In this document: piece by piece, positions 17,103-25,373 of the stretch
Layout of the letters: each line of letters opens with the position of its first letter
Position numbering within the stretch: position 1 is the first letter of the stretch
Translations under genes and position numbers: made by a program
Origin: Pseudorhodobacter antarcticus
Lineage (GTDB): Bacteria > Pseudomonadota > Alphaproteobacteria > Rhodobacterales > Rhodobacteraceae
Reading direction: 5' to 3'
DNA length: 29,113 nt
Assembly (NCBI GenBank): GCA_945860375.1
Contig: CAMAQR010000041.1
Location: 1-29,113 of the forward strand
The notes under the pieces: generated by a model
The model's input: only the letters and a program-made list of their open reading frames with translations
What the model was told of the DNA's origin: nothing
Databases searched by the model: none

Positions 17103-17996
17103 ATGACACCGATGCACACCCCATTGCGCGGCGCTTTGCTTTCCTTGGCGGCGTTTGGCGCCTATGCCTGCTCTGACGTGTCGCTCAAGGCGCTTGGGCA
17201 TCTGCAGTCGTTTCAGGTGATGTTGCTGGCCAGCGTCTGCACCCTGCCTTTCCTGATCGTGCAGATTTACTGGACCAATGGCCGTGGCAGCCTGTGGCCC
17301 AACCTGCCGGGGCTGACCCTGCTGCGGATGGCGATCACACTGCTGGGCAGCGCCTGCGTGATTTACACCTTCACCCACCTGCCACTGGCGCAATGCTACG
17401 CCATCTTTTTCACCATGCCGCTGATGATCACGGTTCTGGCCTGGCCCTTTCTGGGCGAGCCGATCGACCCATGGCGCGGCGTGCTGGTCGCCTTGGGCTT
17501 TGTGGGTGTGCTGGTGGCGCTGCAGCCCGGCTCGACCGATTTCCAACTGGCGCATCTGACGGCGATTTGTGGCGCGACCACCGGAGCGCTGAATTCGCTG
17601 ATCCTGCGCAAGATCGGTCACCGCGAAAAATCGGGCGTGATCCTGCTGTATCCGGTCCTCGGCCAGGTTGCTGTAGCCGCAGCCATAATGCCCTTTGTCT
17701 GGCAACCCATCGGATTGTTTGATGTGCAGGTCGGCCTGTTGATCGGCATTCTGGGCACCGTCGGCGGCCTGTTGATCATCGCCGCCTATCGCACCGCGCC
17801 TGCCATCGTGGTGGCCCCGATGCAATATTCGCAAATCATCTGGGCCAGCATTCTGGGCGTGATCTTTTTCGACGAAATCCCCAGCCTGATGTCGGTCATG
17901 GGCATCGCCATCATCATCGCCGCCGGATTGATGCTGCTGTTTTCCGCCAGCCGGACGCCCGCGAAATCTGCCCGCGAAAGCGCGATTGCCCCTTGA
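17103..17996 (+). CDS. EamA/DMT superfamily permease (first of a tandem pair)
   Basis: 297-aa inner-membrane protein with about ten hydrophobic helices arranged as two EamA repeats. The first begins RGALLSLAAFGAYACSDVSLKALG, and the second contains APAIVVAPMQYSQIIWA. DMT permeases usually export amino acids, metabolites or drugs, and the substrate is not predictable here. The ATG at 17103 has only a weak ribosome-binding site; an upstream in-frame start at 17073 lies inside the leuB terminator and is unlikely. It is clearly related to the next gene, 65 bp downstream, suggesting a tandem duplication. Confidence 0.9.
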   Translation: MTPMHTPLRGALLSLAAFGAYACSDVSLKALGHLQSFQVMLLASVCTLPFLIVQIYWTNGRGSLWPNLPGLTLLRMAITLLGSACVIYTFTHLPLAQCYAIFFTMPLMITVLAWPFLGEPIDPWRGVLVALGFVGVLVALQPGSTDFQLAHLTAICGATTGALNSLILRKIGHREKSGVILLYPVLGQVAVAAAIMPFVWQPIGLFDVQVGLLIGILGTVGGLLIIAAYRTAPAIVVAPMQYSQIIWASILGVIFFDEIPSLMSVMGIAIIIAAGLMLLFSASRTPAKSARESAIAP

Positions 17997-18061
17997 AAAT
18001 TGGCCCTATCCCAGCAAGGGATTGACGGCAGCCCCCTCTCCTCCTGTGCCGGACCCATCCT

Positions 18062-19069
18062 ATGCCCGTTCCACAATCGAACCTTCGCGGGGCGCTGTTA
18101 TCGCTGGCCGCTTTTGGCGTTTATGCCAGCCATGACGTGTTGGTAAAATTTCTGGGCGGCAGCTATTCGGCATTTCAGCTGATCTTTTTCGCAGGCCTGC
18201 TGGGCTTCCCCCTTGTCACCATCATGCTGATGAGCGACCGCACCGACGGCAACCTGATCCCCAAACACCCCTATTGGACCGCCATCCGCACCGCCACCGC
18301 CGTTTTGAACGGGCTGACCGGATTTTACGCGTTTTCCGTTCTGCCGATGGCGCAATGCTATGCAATCTTCTTTGCCATGCCGATTCTGATCACCCTGCTG
18401 GCGATCCCGATCCTGGGCGAGAAAGTGGGCCTGCATCGTGGCCTTGCCATCATCTTCGGCCTGATCGGTGTCATCATCGTGCTGCGTCCGGGGCAAGAAC
18501 CCTTGGGCTTGGGCCATTTGGCGGCGCTGGCGGCGGCGACGTTGGGCGCGATGACGTCGGTGATCGTGCGCAAGATCGGCCATGCTGAACGGTCGGTCGT
18601 CTTGATGCTGTATCCGATGGTGGCCAGTTTCGTGGTGATGGCTGTGGCGCTGCCCTTTGTCTATATCCCTGTTCCGATTGAGCATTTCGGGTTGATGGGG
18701 GCGATGGCGCTGCTGGGCCTGTTGGGCGGCATCTTGGTCATCGCCGCCTATCGCCGCGCACCGGCCATCATCGTGGCCCCCATGCAATACAGCCAGATCA
18801 TCTGGGCGTTGCTGTACGGCTGGCTGATCTTTGGCGAGGAAATCGACATCTGGACCGGCGTCGGCACCGGCGTCATCATTGCCGCCGGCATCTACATCGT
18901 GCTGCGCGAAGACACGCCCACCGTGTCGAAGAACCGCCCGGTTCTGGAAACCCGGTCCCGCTTCGATTTCGGCACCTTCCCCCGCATCAGCCTGTGGCTG
19001 CGCCTGTTCGACCGCCGCCGCACCCGCGCCAAAACCGAAGGTCTGGCAGGCACCCAAGGCGACGCTTGA
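18062..19069 (+). CDS. EamA/DMT superfamily permease (second of a tandem pair)
   Basis: 335-aa inner-membrane permease with the same two-EamA-repeat plan as its upstream neighbour. Shared blocks include RGALLSLAAFG near the N-terminus, PMAQCYAIFFAMP, and APAIIVAPMQYSQIIWA. It carries a hydrophilic, Arg-rich C-terminal tail of about 45 residues (from RPVLETRSRFDFG to the end) that the first copy lacks and that should face the cytoplasm. Codon use does not differ from its neighbours. Substrate unknown. tRNA-Pro follows 58 bp downstream. Confidence 0.9.
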   Translation: MPVPQSNLRGALLSLAAFGVYASHDVLVKFLGGSYSAFQLIFFAGLLGFPLVTIMLMSDRTDGNLIPKHPYWTAIRTATAVLNGLTGFYAFSVLPMAQCYAIFFAMPILITLLAIPILGEKVGLHRGLAIIFGLIGVIIVLRPGQEPLGLGHLAALAAATLGAMTSVIVRKIGHAERSVVLMLYPMVASFVVMAVALPFVYIPVPIEHFGLMGAMALLGLLGGILVIAAYRRAPAIIVAPMQYSQIIWALLYGWLIFGEEIDIWTGVGTGVIIAAGIYIVLREDTPTVSKNRPVLETRSRFDFGTFPRISLWLRLFDRRRTRAKTEGLAGTQGDA

Positions 19070-19127
19070 ATCCTGCGCGGCCCCTCTTGCAAAAGCGGCA
19101 TCAACGGTTTAACCGATCCGCAATGGT

Positions 19128-19204
19128 CGGAGCGTAGCGCAGTCTGGTAGCGCACCTGCTTCGGGAGCAGGGGGTCGGAGGTTCGAATCCTCTCGCTCCG
19201 ACCA
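19128..19204 (+). tRNA. tRNA-Pro (anticodon CGG)
   Basis: 77 nt that fold as a full cloverleaf. The acceptor stem CGGAGCG / CGCTCCG is perfect and the discriminator A is followed by encoded CCA. The anticodon stem CCTGC / GCAGG carries the loop TTCGGGA, giving anticodon CGG. The T arm is GGAGG-TTCGAAT-CCTCT. The 5' C is typical of bacterial tRNA-Pro. Confidence 0.97.
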
Positions 19205-19698
19205 ATTTCCCGTAAATTCAAGTCCTTAGAATGCCTTCTCTGCCGGTTTGCCGCATTGGCAAGACACAAGCACGCGCCCTACAGCCTATCAAAGCGCATT
19301 GAGGCAGGGAGTTTTCCATTCTCGCTGGCCTGTTCCTGCCACCATGCGCCCAGAGCGAAAGCGTTTCAGCGTGAAAGCGGATTTCCTTCAATCCAATTCA
19401 GATTGCCGGAAATCCAAGACAGGCACTGCCGGTGTCTGTTGCGGCTGCTTCCCGACCAAGACGCAGTGGTTCTGAAGGTCGAAGACGACGGCCCCGGCCC
19501 GCCGCCTTCGCAAATGGCCAAGCAAAGCCAGTGCAAACGCGACCTGCCGATGCCCGCCTCCAAGGATCAGGGCGCGGGCTGGGGCCTTGCAGTGGCCATC
19601 ACCGCCGCAATCGCCGCCCGGTTCGGTGCCAAGATGCAGGGCGCGCCCGGCGCCACCGGCAAGGGCCTGCTTGCCAGCGTCAGGCGGTCAGGCCAAAC
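19205..19698. other. 494-bp gap after tRNA-Pro: repeat copy and kinase remnant
   Basis: About 170 bp of non-coding DNA after the tRNA, then the second copy of the hairpin repeat (19374-19452), then a histidine-kinase C-terminal fragment (19455-19702). No integrase or direct repeat of the tRNA 3' end was seen, so past use of the tRNA as an integration site is only a possibility. Confidence 0.6.
19374..19452 (+). repeat. dispersed hairpin repeat, copy 2
   Basis: Opposite-strand match to 13163-13242. The core folds as GGATTTCC (19379-19386) with GGAAATCC (19408-19415), enclosing a 2x2 mismatch and a CAATC/GATTG stem with a 7-base loop. The right flank after the hairpin (AAGACAGGCACTGCCGGTG) is also shared with copy 1. 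The kinase fragment begins directly beyond its end. Confidence 0.75.
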
Positions 19699-19702
19699 CT
19701 AA
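19455..19702 (+). pseudogene. C-terminal remnant of a sensor histidine kinase (HATPase domain)
   Basis: About 80 codons resembling the end of a HATPase_c domain. VVLKVEDDGPGPP corresponds to the G1 box (DxGxG) and GAGWGLAVAITAAIAARFGAKM to the G2 box and following helix, ending GKGLLASVRRSGQT. The N box, the His-phosphotransfer domain and any sensor are missing, and the sequence upstream is the non-coding hairpin repeat, so it cannot make a working kinase. It looks like a gene truncated by rearrangement or insertion at the repeat boundary. Its stop overlaps the end of the convergent cyclodeaminase-like gene by 4 bp. The identification rests on two short motifs. Confidence 0.65.
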
Positions 19703-20601
19703 CGCCCGCGCCACATCGCCAGAATATAGCGCGCCGTGATCAGATCCAGATGCGCGCCACCGCCGTTCTTGGCGATGGTGATCTCATCCTCAGACCGCCG
19801 CGCAAAAGCGCCGCTTGCCATGTCGTAGAAATCGGCCTGAATATCCTCTTCGACAATCGCGCCCGATTTCAACGGCTCGATCAACTCGCCAATGTGATGC
19901 AATGTGGTCTTGCGGCTGTCCACAAACACCCGCGCCCGCGCCATCGCGGCATCATCCACCTCGCGCATTGACGGATTGTAGGCTCCGATCAGGTCCAGAT
20001 GCTGCCCGGGTTGCAGCCATTCGCCCTTGATCAGCGGCTCTTTCGCCATGGTCGCGGTGCAGATCACATCCGCCACAGCCACCGCCGCCTGCAAATCCGT
20101 CACCACTGTGACACGCGGATCAAACGCCACCACCGGGCTGCGATTCCACAGCGAAAACCGCGCCTCCGGGAACACAGTCGCATAGGCCTGCACCATCGAC
20201 CGCGCCACCGTCCCGGCCCCCACCAGCAGGATGTTCCGGCTGTCGCGACGCGCCAGTTTGCTGGCCGACAGCAGACTGTCTCCGGCGGTTTTCCACTTCG
20301 TCACCAGATGGAAATCGACCATCGCGTCCAGTACGCCAGTTTGGTCATTGAACAGGTTGACCACCCCGTTCACCGTGGGCAATCCCCGCGCCGCATTGCC
20401 CGGCACCACTGTCGCCACCTTGACCAGCGATCCCAGACCATCAATCCAAGCCGCCCGGTTCAGCAGCACATCCGGGCCCCGGTACAGGAAGAGATCGCTG
20501 ATCTCGGCGCGCGGCAACCGGTGCCCGGCCTCCAAAGCCTCGGTCAGCCCCGCCCATGTCAACAAAGCCTCGGCCTCGGGGCCCACCATTTCAACGCTCA
20601 T
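19699..20601 (-). CDS. ornithine cyclodeaminase / mu-crystallin family protein
   Basis: 300-aa cytoplasmic NAD(P)-binding protein of the OCD/mu-crystallin family, whose members deaminate ornithine to proline or reduce imino acids. The N-terminal substrate domain includes Lys61 (SLVKVATVVPGNA) and the segment KWKTAGDSLLSASKLA, where many family members have Arg-Thr-Ala. The Rossmann motif VGAGTVA lies at 127-133, followed by a dinucleotide strand (FSLWNRS). Further family blocks are CTATMAKEPLI and HLDLIGAYNPSMREVD. ATG 20601 overlaps the upstream HAD gene's stop (ATGA), so it is translated as the last gene of the DMT-HAD-OCD operon. The true substrate is uncertain. Confidence 0.88.
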   Translation of the reverse strand: MSVEMVGPEAEALLTWAGLTEALEAGHRLPRAEISDLFLYRGPDVLLNRAAWIDGLGSLVKVATVVPGNAARGLPTVNGVVNLFNDQTGVLDAMVDFHLVTKWKTAGDSLLSASKLARRDSRNILLVGAGTVARSMVQAYATVFPEARFSLWNRSPVVAFDPRVTVVTDLQAAVAVADVICTATMAKEPLIKGEWLQPGQHLDLIGAYNPSMREVDDAAMARARVFVDSRKTTLHHIGELIEPLKSGAIVEEDIQADFYDMASGAFARRSEDEITIAKNGGGAHLDLITARYILAMWRGR

Positions 20602-21224
20602 ATCCCCGCCTCCATTTGGGTCAGCAACCCTTCTGCCACCAGCCGCCGCGCCCAGCCCTGCCAACCCTCGAATTGATGGGTCCGCCAGCCGCGATCCGCC
20701 GCCGCCGTGACGTTGTCAGCCTTGTCATCGGTGAACAACAGCTGTGCGGGCGCAATCCCGCAATCATCCTCAACCATCTGAAATATCATCGGATCAGGCT
20801 TGATCACCCCCATCCGACCCGAGACATATAGCCGGTCAAAATCCCGCAGGAAATCCATCTTCGGCAGTGCCTCGTCAAAGGCATTGGCCCCGAAATTGGT
20901 CAGCGCAAACACCGGCACCCCCCGCGCCCGCAAGGCCCGCTGCAAGACAATCGACCCCTCAATCCGGGGGCTGGCCAGTTCGATCCAGCGATCATACCAC
21001 AGCCGGATTTCAGCACCCCACTGCGGGTATTGCCCAGCCCAATCATAAATCATCTCACGGAACAACGCCCCGGCATCGACCAGATCATTCATCCCGTGCA
21101 AATCGACAGCCGCAAACAGCGCCAGCCGCCGATCCTCACCGATCACCCGGTCATAAAACGCCTCGGGCTGCCACCGGGTCAGCACATTGCCGATGTCGAA
21201 CAAAACCGCCTCAACGCCCGCCAT
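20598..21224 (-). CDS. HAD superfamily hydrolase (YihX-like)
   Basis: 208-aa cytoplasmic phosphatase-type protein. Motif I is VLFDIGNVLTRW, with the nucleophile at Asp10 and the D-x-G-N-V form seen in YihX-like HADs. Motif II is ALTNFG (Thr109/Asn110), motif III the Lys in GVIKPDP (Lys142), and motif IV LLFTDDKADN (Asp166/167). A helical cap lies between motifs I and II. The N-terminus overlaps the upstream DMT permease gene by 14 bp and the C-terminus overlaps the OCD-like gene by 4 bp, so all three are one operon. The substrate is unknown; sugar phosphates are common for this group. Confidence 0.9.
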   Translation of the reverse strand: MAGVEAVLFDIGNVLTRWQPEAFYDRVIGEDRRLALFAAVDLHGMNDLVDAGALFREMIYDWAGQYPQWGAEIRLWYDRWIELASPRIEGSIVLQRALRARGVPVFALTNFGANAFDEALPKMDFLRDFDRLYVSGRMGVIKPDPMIFQMVEDDCGIAPAQLLFTDDKADNVTAAADRGWRTHQFEGWQGWARRLVAEGLLTQMEAGI

Positions 21225-22164
21225 TGGCTTCCCTTCGCCGCACCGTTTCCCGCCACAGCGTATAAAGCCCCGCGCCGCAGATCAACGCAATCCCGGCCCA
21301 AGCCGTCGCATCCGGCCAAGTGCCAAACACCAGCACCCCCCAGAAGATCGCCATCGGCATGCCGATATACTCAAACGGCGCCACCAACGCCGCCTCGGTG
21401 GTCCGGTAGGCCTGCGACATCATCAACCCGCCGATGCCAACCGCCATCCCGGTGGCGACATAGGCCCACCAGTCGGCCATGGGCGGCCAGATCCAGGGCC
21501 GGAACAAAAACTCCCAGGTTCCCCCCGGTGCCTGCGCCAGATGCCCGTCGCCCGCCACCAGCCCAAAGCCAAGACTGACCAGAATGAACCCGACCTGCAC
21601 ATAGAAATTCAACGTCATCGCACTTTCCGTATGCCGCATCCGCCGCGTCATCATATGGCTGGAGGCATAGCACACAGCAGAAATCAGCACCAAGATCGCC
21701 GCTGGCTGGATCACGCCTGCGCCGGGCCGGGTCATGATCAACACGCCCACCAAGCCCACCAGAACCGCCGCCCAACGCCGTGGTCCGACCTGTTCGCGCA
21801 AGATCACCGCCGACATCAGCGTCACCAGCAAGGGCGAAACAAAGGCCGTCGCCACCGCATCCGCCAAAGGCATCAGGGACAGCCCGACGAAATAGGTGAT
21901 GTTCGACACCATCACGATGCAAACCCGGAACAGATGATCCAAGGGCCGCCGCGTCAACACCTGCCGCAGCCCGCCCGCCGTCATCTCCATCACGGCCAGC
22001 ACAATCACCATACTGATCAACGCCCGCACCAGAATGACCTGATGCAGCGCATAAGTCCCTGACAATGCCTTGATCGCCAGATCATTGACCGACAACACCA
22101 CCCCACCGCCCAAAGCAAGGAAGATGCCCGCCAACGGGGCTTTGACTTGGGACGCGCTGATCAT
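21211..22164 (-). CDS. EamA/DMT superfamily permease
   Basis: 317-aa inner-membrane permease with about ten hydrophobic helices in two EamA repeats. Landmarks are LALGGGVVLSVNDLAIKALSG at the start, PLADAVATAFVSPLLVTLMSAVILREQ, and the second repeat EAALVAPFEYIGMPMAIFWG. It is more distant from the two DMT genes at 17103-19069 than those are from each other. It heads an operon with the HAD and OCD-like genes, overlapping the former by 14 bp, which suggests the exporter and the two enzymes act on related metabolites. Substrate unknown. Confidence 0.9.
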   Translation of the reverse strand: MISASQVKAPLAGIFLALGGGVVLSVNDLAIKALSGTYALHQVILVRALISMVIVLAVMEMTAGGLRQVLTRRPLDHLFRVCIVMVSNITYFVGLSLMPLADAVATAFVSPLLVTLMSAVILREQVGPRRWAAVLVGLVGVLIMTRPGAGVIQPAAILVLISAVCYASSHMMTRRMRHTESAMTLNFYVQVGFILVSLGFGLVAGDGHLAQAPGGTWEFLFRPWIWPPMADWWAYVATGMAVGIGGLMMSQAYRTTEAALVAPFEYIGMPMAIFWGVLVFGTWPDATAWAGIALICGAGLYTLWRETVRRREANGGR

Positions 22165-22395
22165 GCGGGTATTCGGCTCCGCCTTGTCGAAGAATTCTAT
22201 CCCGCTCCCGACATCGCGTGTCGAAGGCGACCCTCTGAGGCACTATTCCAACTTGATGAAAACGCATTGAATCCGAGGTCCCACGACCAAGGCGCGCACC
22301 CTTCACCATGCCGTCGCGCGGCAAAACGCTCCCAATAGCCCATAAAATATATCTAGAATTTGCCTTCATCTGTCCTAAAATATCCCACGGGGGGT

Positions 22396-22418
22396 CCGGG
22401 GGGTGTGAAACCCCCCGG
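22396..22418 (-). terminator. probable terminator of the CAP-yaiI unit
   Basis: A perfect 9-bp stem, CCGGGGGGT / ACCCCCCGG, with a 5-base loop lies 23 bp past the stop of the DUF188 gene. In the minus direction the stem is followed by a C-run and then ATATTTTAG rather than an immediate T-run. Similar C-rich terminators are familiar from Rhodobacteraceae, so I read this as functional with moderate confidence. Confidence 0.65.
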
Positions 22419-22441
22419 CGCAAATGCAGCAAATCTGCCGA

Positions 22442-22909
22442 TCAAGCCTTCAAGGCCGCCCGCACCACCCGCTCCAGCACCTCCAGAAACCGCGATCGAT
22501 CGGTCTTGGAAAACGGTCGCCCGCCGCCCTGACGGAACGGATCGGCGCTGCGCAAATCCTGCATCAGATCCCGCGTTGCCAGAACATTGCCGATGTTGGC
22601 GGGCGTCAATTCCTCCCCATTGTGCTTGACGACGCGCGCACCCGCCGCGACGCATTTCGCCGCCAAGGGAATATCCCCCGTCACCACCACATCGCCCAGC
22701 CCGGCGCGATCAGCGATCCACTTGTCGGCCTCATCGGCACCACTGGCGACAAAGACGCTTTCCACCAATGGGTTGGCGCTTGGCCTGATGCCGCCGTTCG
22801 ACACCAGCACCATCCGCATCCCATGCCGCGTGGCCACCCGCTCGGCCTCAATCTTCACCGGGCAGGCATCGGCATCAATGTAGATGCTGCGGGTCTTACT
22901 GCTGTCCAA
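22442..22909 (-). CDS. YaiI/YqxD family (DUF188) protein
   Basis: Small cytoplasmic protein of the DUF188 family, PIN-like fold, function unknown. The N-terminal signature [11 protein letters not shown] is present, followed by [42 protein letters not shown], and a C-terminal [27 protein letters not shown], all typical of the family. The start is uncertain: family members usually begin one or two residues before the IYIDADACP block, and the nearest in-frame start is TTG 22909, overlapping the CAP gene by 14 bp. ATG 22939 with a GGGAAG site would add ten residues and deepen the overlap to 44 bp. Either way it is coupled to the CAP gene upstream. Confidence 0.88.
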   Translation of the reverse strand: MDSSKTRSIYIDADACPVKIEAERVATRHGMRMVLVSNGGIRPSANPLVESVFVASGADEADKWIADRAGLGDVVVTGDIPLAAKCVAAGARVVKHNGEELTPANIGNVLATRDLMQDLRSADPFRQGGGRPFSKTDRSRFLEVLERVVRAALKA

Positions 22910-23375
22910 AGTCCTGCACCCAATAATAGCGCGGGGCATAGGTCTTCCCCGGCGAAGGATCGTCATCGGCCTGATAGACCAACGCAATCCCGGTGTCGTT
23001 AAAAGCGCAGTTCATGATGTTCTTGGCATGGCCCTTGCTGCCCATCCACGCCGCAACCACGGCCGCCGCTGATTTCTGGCCGTTGGCGATGTTCTCGGCC
23101 AGCCGCCCCCCCCTATACCCCGCCGCCCGCGCCCGACTTTTCAGCGTCGAGCCATTCTTGCCGGTATGAGCAAAGAAATTCTGCACCGCCATCGCGCGCG
23201 CATGGCCCTCAGCCGCCGCCTGCAACTGGCTGTTCAGCGTCAAAGCCTGACAGCCCCCTGCCGTGCGATGCGCATTGATCCTCGCCAACACTTGCGCCTC
23301 CATTTCGGCGGTGGAGGCCGAAACCGGCCCCGACATCGCCGCCACACAAAGCCCGATCAAAGCCAATCGCCGCAT
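22896..23375 (-). CDS. CAP (SCP/PR-1) domain protein, exported
   Basis: 159-aa secreted protein of the CAP superfamily (YkwD-like). A signal peptide [21 protein letters not shown] precedes a single CAP domain. Visible family elements are [60 protein letters not shown], the [13 protein letters not shown] block with its conserved Ser/His, and the C-terminal YYWVQDFG. Two Cys residues could form a disulphide in the periplasm. The molecular role of bacterial CAP proteins is mostly unknown. It precedes and slightly overlaps the DUF188 gene. Confidence 0.9.
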   Translation of the reverse strand: MRRLALIGLCVAAMSGPVSASTAEMEAQVLARINAHRTAGGCQALTLNSQLQAAAEGHARAMAVQNFFAHTGKNGSTLKSRARAAGYRGGRLAENIANGQKSAAAVVAAWMGSKGHAKNIMNCAFNDTGIALVYQADDDPSPGKTYAPRYYWVQDFGQQ

Positions 23376-23411
23376 AAATGCCCCCGTGACTGCGCTGTTT
23401 CAAACCGACCC

Positions 23412-24242
23412 TCAGGCCAGCAAAGCCCCCGCATGAAAACCGATATGCTCTTCCATGAAAGTGCTGACGAAAAAATACGAATGGTCATAGCCCTTTTGCA
23501 AGCGGATCGTGCCGCCTTGGCGGCGCTCTGCCATCGCGGTGGCAAGGGCTTCGGGGCGCAACAGGTCAATGAACTGATCCGCTGTGCCCTGATCAATCAA
23601 CATCGGCCCGTCAAAGCCACGCTTTTTCATCAGCAGACTGGCGTCATGCGCGGCCCAGCTGGATTCGTCCTGCCCCAGATAGGCGGTGAACTGTTTGCGC
23701 CCCCAATCGCTGCCCGCCGGGTTGCAGATCGGCGCAAAGGCGGAAACCGACCGGAACCGCCCCGGAAAGCTCATCGCGATGGTCAGTGCGCCGTGGCCAC
23801 CCATCGAATGCCCCGTGATGCCCTGCGACTCCTTGGCAATCGGGAAGGCGCCAAACAGCAGCTTTGGCAATTCATCCGTCACATAATCCCACATGCGGAA
23901 ATGCTGATCCCACGGCGCTTGGGTGGCGTTCACATAAAACCCCGCGCCCTGCCCCAGATCATAGGCGGCGTCATTCGGCACGCCTTCGCCGCGCGGACTG
24001 GTGTCGGGGAACACCAGCGCAATCCCGGCCTCCGCCGCCCAACGCTGCGCCCCCGCCTTGACCATCGCATTCTCATGCGTACAGGTCAGCCCGGACAGGT
24101 ACCACAGCACCGGCACCGCGCCCAGTTCCGCCTCGGCCGGCAGGAACAGCCCAAAGGTCATCTCGCCGCCCGTGGCCTGCGATGGATGCGCATACACCCC
24201 CTGCACGCCGCCAAAAGCCCGGTTTTCCGAAATCGTCTTCAT
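23412..24242 (-). CDS. fghA: S-formylglutathione hydrolase
   Basis: Cytoplasmic serine esterase of the esterase D family that hydrolyses S-formylglutathione to formate and glutathione, the second step of glutathione-dependent formaldehyde oxidation. It has 276 aa, the usual length. The catalytic triad is visible: Ser146 in GHSMGG, Asp222 in DQGTADQF and His254 in YDHSYFF. Other family blocks are YLSGLTCTHENAMVKAGAQRWAAE and FPDTSPRGEGVPND. Its ATG overlaps the AEC permease stop (ATGA), so it is second in that operon. The partner glutathione-dependent formaldehyde dehydrogenase gene (adhC type) is not in the window. Confidence 0.95.
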   Translation of the reverse strand: MKTISENRAFGGVQGVYAHPSQATGGEMTFGLFLPAEAELGAVPVLWYLSGLTCTHENAMVKAGAQRWAAEAGIALVFPDTSPRGEGVPNDAAYDLGQGAGFYVNATQAPWDQHFRMWDYVTDELPKLLFGAFPIAKESQGITGHSMGGHGALTIAMSFPGRFRSVSAFAPICNPAGSDWGRKQFTAYLGQDESSWAAHDASLLMKKRGFDGPMLIDQGTADQFIDLLRPEALATAMAERRQGGTIRLQKGYDHSYFFVSTFMEEHIGFHAGALLA

Positions 24243-25168
24243 AGCCCCTCCACCAAGGCAATCACCGCCGTCACCGTCAGCACCGACACAGCGGTTGAGA
24301 TCAGAATAGAGGCTGACACCCGCTGCGGTGCCACCCCGTAATGCTGCGCCAGAATAAAGACATTGCCCGCCACCGGCAAAGCCGCCGCCGCAATCATCAC
24401 CCCCGCCGCATAAGGATCGACGTCAAACAACCACAGCGCCGCCACCGCCACCGCTGCCGGATGCAGCGCCAGCTTGGAAAACGACAGCCAGACCGCCACC
24501 TCCACCCGCTCCGCCCGCCGCCCGGCAAGGCTGGCGCCAATCGCAAACAGCGCGCAAGGCGTCGCCGCCGCCCCCAGCATCGTCATGAATTCATTCACCG
24601 GCACCGGCAGCGCCCAGCCCGTCGCGCCCCAGGCCAGCCCCAGAACCACCGACACGATCATCGGGTTTTTCAGCAGCCCGATCGCCACCACCCGGAAAAT
24701 CCCCGCCGACATCCGCCCCTCGCGCAGCCCCACGATCAGGATGGTCAGCACCGACGAAAACACCACCAGATCAACCGCCAGCACCAGCAGCACCGGCCCC
24801 ACCGCGGCCTTGCCCATCAGCAAGGACAGCATCGGAATGCCAAGGAAACCCACGTTGCCAATCACGCCGGTATGCGCCTCAAACACCGCTTCCTGTGCCG
24901 GAATGCGCCGCAAGAGGGCGATCCCGGCCACGATCAGCCAAACCACCAAGGTCGCCGAAAAATAGGCCCAGACAAACGCCCAGGAAAAGATCGCCGCCAG
25001 ATCCAGATTCGCCGCAAAGCCGAACAGCATTGCCGAGAGGGCGAAATAGAACACGAACTTGGTCAGATAAGCCGTCGCCTCGGCGGTGAAAAACCGCACC
25101 CGCCCGGCAGCAAAGCCAAGCCCGATCACCGCAAAGAACGGCAGAGTTTTCAGAAGGATTGCCAGCAT
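24239..25168 (-). CDS. AEC family transporter (auxin efflux carrier-like)
   Basis: 309-aa inner-membrane protein with about ten hydrophobic helices in two five-helix repeats. Family blocks are LPFFAVIGLGFAAGR at the N-terminus, TGVIGNVGFLGIPMLSLLMG, and in the second half LLKNPMIVSVVLGL, GAAATPCALFAIGASLAGRR and AAALPVAGNVFILAQHYG. Bacterial AEC proteins move malate, malonate or similar organic acids, or act as efflux carriers; substrate unknown here. I start at ATG 25168, preceded by AAGGG, although the frame runs 34 codons further up into the palindromic element. It is coupled to fghA through a 4-bp overlap. Confidence 0.9.
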   Translation of the reverse strand: MLAILLKTLPFFAVIGLGFAAGRVRFFTAEATAYLTKFVFYFALSAMLFGFAANLDLAAIFSWAFVWAYFSATLVVWLIVAGIALLRRIPAQEAVFEAHTGVIGNVGFLGIPMLSLLMGKAAVGPVLLVLAVDLVVFSSVLTILIVGLREGRMSAGIFRVVAIGLLKNPMIVSVVLGLAWGATGWALPVPVNEFMTMLGAAATPCALFAIGASLAGRRAERVEVAVWLSFSKLALHPAAVAVAALWLFDVDPYAAGVMIAAAALPVAGNVFILAQHYGVAPQRVSASILISTAVSVLTVTAVIALVEGL

Positions 25169-25206
25169 GGCCCTTGGTCGCATGAAGGCCGGGTGGGGGC
25201 AAGCCC

Positions 25207-25256
25207 GTAGGGTGGGTGATCCACTAACCCCCGCTGCGTCGGGATGCCCAACCCAC
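25207..25256. repeat. REP-like intergenic palindrome
   Basis: Imperfect inverted repeat of GTAGGGTGGGTGATCC against GGGATGCCCAACCCAC, with a C/G-rich middle. The GTAGGGTGGGT...ACCCAACCCAC layout resembles short palindromic elements scattered in many proteobacterial genomes. It lies between the nitroreductase-like gene and the AEC gene. Only one copy is seen in the window. Confidence 0.55.
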
Positions 25257-25373
25257 GGGACTGCTTTCAATCGACGCCAAACCTTGCCAGATCCCCACCC
25301 GACCGCCCGCCGCGCAGGGACGCCAAAGGAACGCGCGCAGGACGGGAACCAGCCGCAGATCAGACGCGAAATC

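Noticed and set aside
14403..17834. A 1143-codon open frame on the minus strand
   Set aside because: It runs antisense through the EEP gene, leuB and a DMT gene, all with clear family matches on the plus strand. Its Gln/His/Arg-rich composition is that of a shadow of GC-rich coding DNA.
19128..19702. Genomic island integrated at tRNA-Pro
   Set aside because: No integrase, no direct repeat of the tRNA 3' end and no shift in gene content were found; only a repeat and a gene fragment lie next to it.
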